This document shows positions 58,512 through 64,000 of a stretch of 64,000 bases of DNA, piece after piece. The stretch covers positions 1-64,000 of the forward strand of contig NZ_FZNS01000013.1 of NCBI RefSeq assembly GCF_900188255.1, given 5' to 3'. Position numbers and translations under genes: made by a program. The stretch is from Hymenobacter mucosus (GTDB lineage: Bacteria; Bacteroidota; Bacteroidia; Cytophagales; Hymenobacteraceae). The notes below the pieces were generated by a model. It ran no database searches. It saw only the letters and a program-made list of their open reading frames with translations, and was not told the origin of the DNA. Each line of letters begins with the position of its first letter. Position 1 is the stretch's first letter.

Positions 58512-60791
58512 ATGGTAGCTTTTTCCTTGCATTGGCCCCCAAAGGCCGCTTCCTGGTGCGTGCGACTACTAGTGTCCTTCCTGCTGTTGAGTGCCCGCCT
58601 CGTCTTCGCCCAAAGCCTAACCTCGCATGTCGACCCCCTGATTGGCACGGGCGGGCACGGGCACGTATTTCTAGGTGCCAATGTGCCATTCGGGGCTGTG
58701 CAAGTGGGGCCACAGAACATCTTTAAGGGGTGGGACTGGTGCTCGGGCTATCATTATTCCGATAGCCTGATTACCGGCTTTTCACACACCCACTTGAGCG
58801 GAACGGGAGCTTCTGATTTGGGCGACGTGCTCATTATGCCCTACACCGGGGCCGTGCAAACCGATAAAGGGCGGCAGCAGGCGCCGCACCAAGGCTATTT
58901 GTCACGCTTCTCTCACCAGCGCGAAACGGCCAAGCCCGGCTACTACGCCGTAACGCTAGACGACTACGGGATTCGGGCGGAGCTAACCAGCACGGCCCGG
59001 GTAGGAATGCACAAGTACACTTTCCCCGCGGGCCCCAAGCCGGCCCACATCATCATTGACTTGAAAGAGGGCATTGATGACAAAGCCACTGACACCTATA
59101 TAGAGCAGATAGATCCGCAGACGTACGTGGGCTACCGCTTCTCGAAAGGGTGGGCCAACGACCAGCGCCTATACTTTGCCATCAAGACGTCGGTGCCCAT
59201 TCCGCAGTTTGCGGTATACAACGAAGCCCAACAACTCACCGGGAAACAGGGGCAGGGCCTGGCTATCAAAGGCTTGTTCAACTTCCCCAAAACCCCGGGC
59301 ACCCTTCTGCTGAAAGTGGGTATCTCGCCCGTGAGCAGTCAGAATGCTCTGGCTAACATTCAGGCCGAAATTCCGGGCTGGGACTTCACGCAGGTACAAC
59401 GTACCGCCGATGCGCAGTGGAACCGGGAGCTGGGCAAGGTGACCATTGAAACCCGCGACCCGGCTGCGCGGCGCATTTTTTACACTTCCATGTACCACGC
59501 GCTGTTTGCACCGGCTTTGTTCAACGATGTGAACGGGGACTACCGGGGCACGGATAAGAAAGTGTACCCCAAGGCGCCCTTCGTAAACTATACCACCTTT
59601 TCGCTGTGGGATACCTACCGCACCGAGCACTCTCTGTTCCTGCTCACCCAGCCCGAGCGGGTAGGAGATATGATGCAGTCTATGCTGGCCATTCAGCGGC
59701 AGCAGGGCAAACTACCCATCTGGCATCTGATGGCGAGCGAAACCAATACCATGGTAGGCTACAGTGCCGTGCCCGCTCTGGCCGAAGCTTACCTGAAAGG
59801 CACCCCCGGCCTCGATGGCAACCAAGTGCTAGCCGCTATGAAAGCCTCCAGCACCCGCAACGACCAGGGCGTGCGCTACTTAAAGGAGCTGGGCTTCATT
59901 CCGGCCGATAAGGAAAGTGAATCGGTGGCCAAGGCTATGGAATATGCCATCGACGACTGGAGCATTGCTCAGGTGGCTAAAAAACTGGGCCGCCAGGACG
60001 ACTACGCTACGTACAGCGCCCGCGCCAAGTACTACCAGAAATACTACGACCCTCACACCCGCTTTATGCGTGGCCTTACGTCCGATGGCAAGTTCCAGGT
60101 GCCCTTCGACCCTATCCAGTCAATCCACCGCCAAAACAATTACACCGAGGGCAATGCCTGGCAATACACCTGGCTGGTGCCCCACGATGTACCGGGCCTG
60201 ATTAAACTATTCGGTAGTGATGCTGCTTTCACTCAGAAGCTCGACAGCTTGTTTGTTGTACAGGGTAGCTTAGGGGAAAGCGCTTCTCCCGATATTTCGG
60301 GCCTGATTGGTATGTATGCCCACGGCAACGAGCCTAGCCACGCCACCATTTACTTGTACCCTTACGCCGGACAACAGTGGAAAACGGCGGAAAAGGTGCG
60401 ACAAGTGCTGCGCGAGATGTACAAAGACAAGCCCGATGGCATCAGCGGCAACGAGGACTGCGGGCAGATGTCGGCTTGGTATATTTTATCGGCTATGGGC
60501 TTCTACCCCGTCAGCCCCAGCAGTGGCGCTTACGTACTAGGCAGCCCTATTGTGGACAAAGCCACCTTGCGCCTGCCCAAAGGCAAAACCTTTCTCATTG
60601 ACGTTAAAAATAATGGCCCGCAAAACCAGTACATTCAGTCCGTTCGCTTAAACGGCAAGAGCTACCCCAACAGCTACCTGCTGCACCGCGATATTGTGGC
60701 GGGCGGTACGCTGGAATTAACTATGGGGCCGCAGCCAAACCGGGCGTTTGGTACGGCTCCTGCCACTCGCCCCCGGGAAGTATATCCGTAA
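58512..60791 (+). CDS. GH92 alpha-mannosidase (HLSGTG type)
   Basis: 759 residues from ATG 58512 with signal RLLVSFLLLSARLVFAQ. The N-terminal beta-sandwich starts VDPLIGTGGHGHVFLGANVPFGAVQVGPQN, then HTHLSGTGASDLGDVLIMPY, and the (alpha/alpha)6 part ends in GNEDCGQMSAWYILSAMGFYPVSP with the predicted acid Glu in GNED. This is the classical GH92 pattern for alpha-1,2 or related exo-mannosidases. It is transcribed divergently from the SusC operon and followed at once by the LacI regulator gene, whose coding region begins about 38 bases after its stop. Confidence 0.94.
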   Translation: MVAFSLHWPPKAASWCVRLLVSFLLLSARLVFAQSLTSHVDPLIGTGGHGHVFLGANVPFGAVQVGPQNIFKGWDWCSGYHYSDSLITGFSHTHLSGTGASDLGDVLIMPYTGAVQTDKGRQQAPHQGYLSRFSHQRETAKPGYYAVTLDDYGIRAELTSTARVGMHKYTFPAGPKPAHIIIDLKEGIDDKATDTYIEQIDPQTYVGYRFSKGWANDQRLYFAIKTSVPIPQFAVYNEAQQLTGKQGQGLAIKGLFNFPKTPGTLLLKVGISPVSSQNALANIQAEIPGWDFTQVQRTADAQWNRELGKVTIETRDPAARRIFYTSMYHALFAPALFNDVNGDYRGTDKKVYPKAPFVNYTTFSLWDTYRTEHSLFLLTQPERVGDMMQSMLAIQRQQGKLPIWHLMASETNTMVGYSAVPALAEAYLKGTPGLDGNQVLAAMKASSTRNDQGVRYLKELGFIPADKESESVAKAMEYAIDDWSIAQVAKKLGRQDDYATYSARAKYYQKYYDPHTRFMRGLTSDGKFQVPFDPIQSIHRQNNYTEGNAWQYTWLVPHDVPGLIKLFGSDAAFTQKLDSLFVVQGSLGESASPDISGLIGMYAHGNEPSHATIYLYPYAGQQWKTAEKVRQVLREMYKDKPDGISGNEDCGQMSAWYILSAMGFYPVSPSSGAYVLGSPIVDKATLRLPKGKTFLIDVKNNGPQNQYIQSVRLNGKSYPNSYLLHRDIVAGGTLELTMGPQPNRAFGTAPATRPREVYP

Positions 60792-60828
60792 TGTTCTGGA
60801 GCTGAAGCGCTCGGCGCCCGCAAACGAA

Positions 60829-61893
60829 TTGAAGTTGAAAAAGAAAATCCTAATTCACGACATCGCCAAGCACTTGGACGTGTCCATTGCGACCGTCTCG
60901 TTGGTGCTCAACGGCAAGGCCAAGGAAAAGCGCATCAGTGATGTGCTGGCCGAAAAGGTGCTCAAGTACGTGGAAGAGGTGGGCTACAAACCCAACCAGC
61001 TAGCCAAGAGCTTACGCACGGGCAAAACCCACGTCATTGGCTTGGTGGTGGAGGATATTGCCAACCCGTTCTTCGCCACCGTAGCCGGCCTAATCGAGAA
61101 AAAGATCTTGGCCCGGGGCTACCGCATTATTTACTGCAGCACCAACGATGACACGGCCAAGACGCGGGACCTGCTCACCATGTTTCAGGAGCGCCACGTG
61201 GACGGCTACATCCTAGCCCTACCCGACGGGGTGGAAACCGACGTGCGCGCCCTTGTGCGCAGCGGAAAGCCCCTCGTCCTCTTCGACCGGGAGCTGGCCG
61301 GGGTGCTGGCTAATGCGGTGGTAGTAGACGGCGCCCAAGGAATGTACGAGGCCACCCAGCACTTGCTAAACCAGGGATTTACGTCGGTGGGTATGGTGAC
61401 GCTACAGGCGGGGCAGGCGCAGATGCAAGCCCGCTTACAAGGGTACGCCCAAGCCATGCAAGAACTGCACTTACCAGAACTGGTGCTGGAAATAGCGTTT
61501 CAGCAGGAGCGCGAGCAGATTATTGCGCAGATACAGGCATTCTGCCAGGCCAACCCCGAGTGCAATGCCCTGTTGTTTGCCACCAACTATTTGGGAGTGT
61601 ACGGTTTGGAAGCCCTCAGCCGCCTGGGGCGCCGCATTCCAGAGCACATGGCCATCGTGTCGTTTGACGACCATGACCTGTTCCGGTTGTACTCGCCTAC
61701 CATTACCGTGGTGGCCCAGCCCCTAGAAGCTATGGCCGAAAGCATCATCAGTACGCTCCTAAAGGCCTTAGAAGGGCCTGTGGAAACGGGCCGTAGCACG
61801 CAACTACAGCTGGCACCTCAACTTATTGTGCGCGAGTCTTCTATTCGGGTTCCGGAGAAAACGCGGCCGAAAACTTCCCGCACCAAAGCCTAA
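60829..61893 (+). CDS. LacI family transcriptional regulator of the mannan locus
   Basis: 354 residues if started at TTG 60829 (LKLKKKILIHDIAKHLDVSIATVSLVLNGK), which places the helix-turn-helix at the extreme N-terminus as usual. The frame is open to 60748 inside the GH92 gene, but that leader is not homologous. The HTH is followed by the hinge region YKPNQLAKSLRTGKT and a periplasmic-binding-like domain (VIGLVVEDIANPFFA; NALLFATNYLGVYGLEALSRLG; IVSFDDHDLFRLYSPTITVVAQP). It likely binds mannose or an oligosaccharide product and the two operator copies upstream of SusC and GH92. No ATG exists nearby in frame. Confidence 0.88.
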   Translation: MKLKKKILIHDIAKHLDVSIATVSLVLNGKAKEKRISDVLAEKVLKYVEEVGYKPNQLAKSLRTGKTHVIGLVVEDIANPFFATVAGLIEKKILARGYRIIYCSTNDDTAKTRDLLTMFQERHVDGYILALPDGVETDVRALVRSGKPLVLFDRELAGVLANAVVVDGAQGMYEATQHLLNQGFTSVGMVTLQAGQAQMQARLQGYAQAMQELHLPELVLEIAFQQEREQIIAQIQAFCQANPECNALLFATNYLGVYGLEALSRLGRRIPEHMAIVSFDDHDLFRLYSPTITVVAQPLEAMAESIISTLLKALEGPVETGRSTQLQLAPQLIVRESSIRVPEKTRPKTSRTKA

Positions 61894-62133
61894 CACGGCG
61901 CGAGACCTTACATGGGGCTGTGGTTGCGTAGCGGAAGCTGGCAACCTATATCAAGTTAGCCCAGACGCCGCCGTATACCGCCGCATTGGTTTCAGGGCAA
62001 CGGGTACGGTAGGGCCTGGCCTACCTTGCGTGTTTGCAAAATAGTAGCCGCCATCCTGCTTTCCTGCCCCAAAGTTGGCCGACTTTTGTCGGGTAAGAGG
62101 CCGTTGCACTTCTGCGGCCTGTACCTACTTATC

Positions 62134-63009
62134 ATGTCCAAGGCTTCTCGCTTTGCTCTGCCGGCGGTACCGGCCGTTTTGCTTTCTATCATCAGTGTAC
62201 AGGGCGGAGCCGCCCTGGCCAAGCAGTTATTCCCGGTGCTAGGGGCCGCAGGAACCACTAGCCTGCGCATTGGCTTGTCGGCGGTGGTGCTGCTGGCCGT
62301 GGTACGGCCCCGGTTAGGGCAGCTCCGGCCCGAGCAGTGGCGGGCAGTAATACCATACGGGCTGGCGCTGGGCGCCATGAACTTTCTGTTCTACTGCGCC
62401 CTGAGCCGCATACCCCTCGGCTTGGCCGTGACACTGGAGTTCGTGGGTCCGCTGGCGTTGGCGTTAACCGGGTCTCGGCGCTGGGTAGATGTGGTATGGG
62501 TACTGCTGGCAGGCGCCGGTATTGCTCTCATTGCCCCGTGGTCGGGCGCGGGCATCGACTTAATAGGAATGGGATTTGCCCTGGCGGCCGGGGCGTGCTG
62601 GGCGGTGTACATCGTGCTCGGGCAGCGCACGGCGGCCGTGTTGCCAGGGCCAGTAGCAGTGGCCGTGGGAATGATTTTCGCTACCCTACCTGTCCTACCA
62701 TTTGGGGTAGCTAGCGGCACCTTATTGCACCTGACGCCTGGTTTGCTCTTGCTAGGAAGTGGCTTAGCCTTGTTTTCAAGTGTGCTACCCTTTTCGCTGG
62801 AAATACAGGCCTTGAAGACCCTGCCAACCCGCACATTCAGTATTCTGATGAGCCTAGAGCCCGTAGCAGCAGCCCTTTCCGGCTGGCTACTTTTGGGTGA
62901 GCAGCTCACCGTGGGGCAATGGCTAGCCGTAGCCTTCATTGTACTAGCTAGCATAGGTGCTACCCTCACTACCCCCACTCCACAACCCGCCGTACCTGGT
63001 GAAGGATAA
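62134..63009 (+). CDS. EamA/DMT-family exporter (RhtA-like)
   Basis: 291 residues from ATG 62134 (MSKASRFALPAVPA), with ten membrane helices in two EamA repeats: first GGAALAKQLFPVLGAAGTTSLRIGLSAVVLLAVV..., second ACWAVYIVLGQRTAAVLPG...ILMSLEPVAAALSGWLLLGEQL. This is closest to the threonine/homoserine exporter RhtA branch. It exports small amino acids or metabolites. It lies 240 bases after the LacI gene on the same strand and is probably unrelated to mannan use. A strong terminator follows. Confidence 0.88.
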   Translation: MSKASRFALPAVPAVLLSIISVQGGAALAKQLFPVLGAAGTTSLRIGLSAVVLLAVVRPRLGQLRPEQWRAVIPYGLALGAMNFLFYCALSRIPLGLAVTLEFVGPLALALTGSRRWVDVVWVLLAGAGIALIAPWSGAGIDLIGMGFALAAGACWAVYIVLGQRTAAVLPGPVAVAVGMIFATLPVLPFGVASGTLLHLTPGLLLLGSGLALFSSVLPFSLEIQALKTLPTRTFSILMSLEPVAAALSGWLLLGEQLTVGQWLAVAFIVLASIGATLTTPTPQPAVPGEG

Positions 63010-63092
63010 CGTGGCAAATGCTCTACTCAATGGTTGGTTGCTATATCCGTCACCCTAAAGTGTAGCAAACAGACCAGAGCAAACATCATAAG

Positions 63093-63133
63093 CCACGGCC
63101 CCATAGCAACGCCAAATTGCTATGGGACCGTGG
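63093..63133. terminator. Terminator between the EamA and FucP-type genes
   Basis: CCACGGCCCCATAGCAA (63093-63109) pairs with TTGCTATGGGACCGTGG (63117-63133), one mismatch in 17, loop CGCCAAA, followed by GGTTTAGGG. It serves the two convergent genes. Confidence 0.75.
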
Positions 63134-63153
63134 GGTTTAGGGACATCCAATGA

Positions 63154-64000
63154 CTATATAGCCTCCCGACGGCGGCTGCCCCGCAGCCCGTACCACATGA
63201 TGTACACGTAGCAGATGACGGGCAGCAGCAAAGCAATGCGTAGGCTGCTGTGGTCGGCAATGAAGCCGAACAACAGGGGTACAATGGCTCCGCCCACAAT
63301 GGCCGTGCACAGCAGCCCGGAGCCTTCTTCTGTCTGACGACCCAAGCCAGCCATGGCGAGGGTGAAAATGGTAGGGTACATCAGCGAATTCATCAGGCCC
63401 ACCGCCAGCAACGACCACATGGCCACGCTACCCGTTGAGCTAATGGAAATGAGCACCAGCACCACGGCCCCCACGGCGTTGACTGCCAGTAGTTTCGTTG
63501 GGGCAAACTTGTTGAGCAGGTAGGCTCCGGCGAAGCGCCCAATCATGGCGGCGCCCCAGTAGAACGTCACCTGGTCACCGGCCGCTTTGGGGTCGAGACC
63601 AAGCACATCGGGCAGGGCCACGTAGCTCACAATGTGCGAACCAATGGCTACTTCGGCCCCTACGTAAGCAAAAATGCCTACTACCCCCAGTACAAGGTGG
63701 CTTTGCTGCCAGATGCTACGTGCAGGAGCACCTACCTCGTTTTCCTCTACCGCTGGCTCAATTGTGGGCAGGTGGATTTGACTTAGCAGTAAGCTGATAA
63801 GCAATAAGGCCCCACCAATAACGAGGTAAGGAATCTGAACGGCATGAATGTCAATGGCCGCAGCCGCGGCTGGCGTGTCTAGCTTCGGCAGTCGGCTCAA
63901 AATCAGCGCGCTACCTAGCAGGGGCGCCAAGGTGGTACCCAAGGAGTTAAACGCCTGCGTGAGTGTCAGGCGCGATGAGGCGGAGGCCGGAGGGCCTAGG
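63154..64000 (-). CDS. Sugar MFS transporter, FucP type (partial)
   Basis: The frame continues beyond the window edge: in-frame translation from 63999 reads LGPPASASSRLTLTQAFNSLGTTLAPLLGS, the FucP/glucose-galactose transporter signature in helix 4-5, so the gene is cut at the 5' side. About 282 residues of roughly 430 are seen, with eight helices, including HLVLGVVGIFAYVGAEVAIGSHIVSY, YWGAAMIGRFAGAYLL, LMNSLMYPTIFTLAMAGLG and GGAIVPLLFGFIAD. It imports hexoses such as fucose, glucose or mannose by proton symport; next to the mannan locus, mannose is a reasonable cargo. Confidence 0.88.
   Translation of the reverse strand, partial: LGPPASASSRLTLTQAFNSLGTTLAPLLGSALILSRLPKLDTPAAAAAIDIHAVQIPYLVIGGALLLISLLLSQIHLPTIEPAVEENEVGAPARSIWQQSHLVLGVVGIFAYVGAEVAIGSHIVSYVALPDVLGLDPKAAGDQVTFYWGAAMIGRFAGAYLLNKFAPTKLLAVNAVGAVVLVLISISSTGSVAMWSLLAVGLMNSLMYPTIFTLAMAGLGRQTEEGSGLLCTAIVGGAIVPLLFGFIADHSSLRIALLLPVICYVYIMWYGLRGSRRREAI

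Noticed and set aside
1..64000. CRISPR arrays, tRNA genes, insertion sequences and prophage genes
   Set aside because: I looked for regular spaced repeats, tRNA-like TpsiC arms, transposase motifs and phage structural genes and found none that hold up.

Overview
The window looks like a chromosomal segment of a Bacteroidota bacterium, most likely Hymenobacter or a close relative (Hymenobacteraceae, Cytophagales). This is inferred from two SusC/SusD pairs, exact TAnnTTTG-type promoter boxes at suitable distances from several start codons, little sign of Shine-Dalgarno sequences, lipoproteins with acidic residues after the lipid cysteine, and families such as DUF6134, DUF547 and TIGR04283 glycosyltransferases. 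The species is not proven. Position 1 falls inside a 5S rRNA gene, so an rRNA operon ends at the left edge.

Layout. 0.3-6.9 kb: housekeeping and unknown genes (DUF1810, DUF6134, DUF547), a tightly coupled operon of a GT2 glycosyltransferase and two SDR enzymes, then a Crp/Fnr regulator followed by a RidA-like protein with two Crp-type palindromes between them. 7.1-9.7 kb: a secreted pectate-lyase-like protein and an esterase. 9.8-14.8 kb: a LEA14-like lipoprotein, a LytS-type kinase, a stand-alone CheB-like methylesterase, a 37-residue membrane peptide and a disordered protein. 14.98-15.4 kb: decayed fragments of surface-glycan genes. 15.6-18.8 kb: a LytS/LytTR two-component pair and a surface lipoprotein esterase. 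18.9-24.6 kb: a same-strand run of flavin oxidoreductase, OsmC, FIST sensor, GAF-type histidine kinase and BLUF blue-light receptor. 25.1-30.9 kb: a complete RND efflux operon (adaptor, pump, outer-membrane channel).

31.7-41.6 kb: a CBM9-like protein, a very small lipoprotein-like peptide, and a SusC/SusD pair followed by a metallophosphoesterase and a glycerophosphodiester phosphodiesterase. That set suggests uptake and cleavage of a phosphodiester nutrient rather than a plain glycan. 42.0-43.5 kb: a polytopic HTTM-like membrane protein. 43.6-47.0 kb: a VOC dioxygenase and an alpha/beta hydrolase (resembling MhqO/MhqD), a TetR regulator and a TrxB-like flavoprotein. The TetR gene and the flavoprotein share one palindromic operator.

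47.1-64.0 kb: a polysaccharide utilisation locus that appears directed at alpha-mannan or high-mannose glycoproteins. It contains GH43, GH125, GH92, a basic-secretory-type metallopeptidase, SusD and SusC on the minus strand, and a second, different GH92 and a LacI regulator on the plus strand. An EamA exporter and a FucP-type sugar permease (cut by the window end) follow. Two copies of a LacI-like operator lie in the divergent promoter region. Long near-perfect hairpins close almost every transcription unit.
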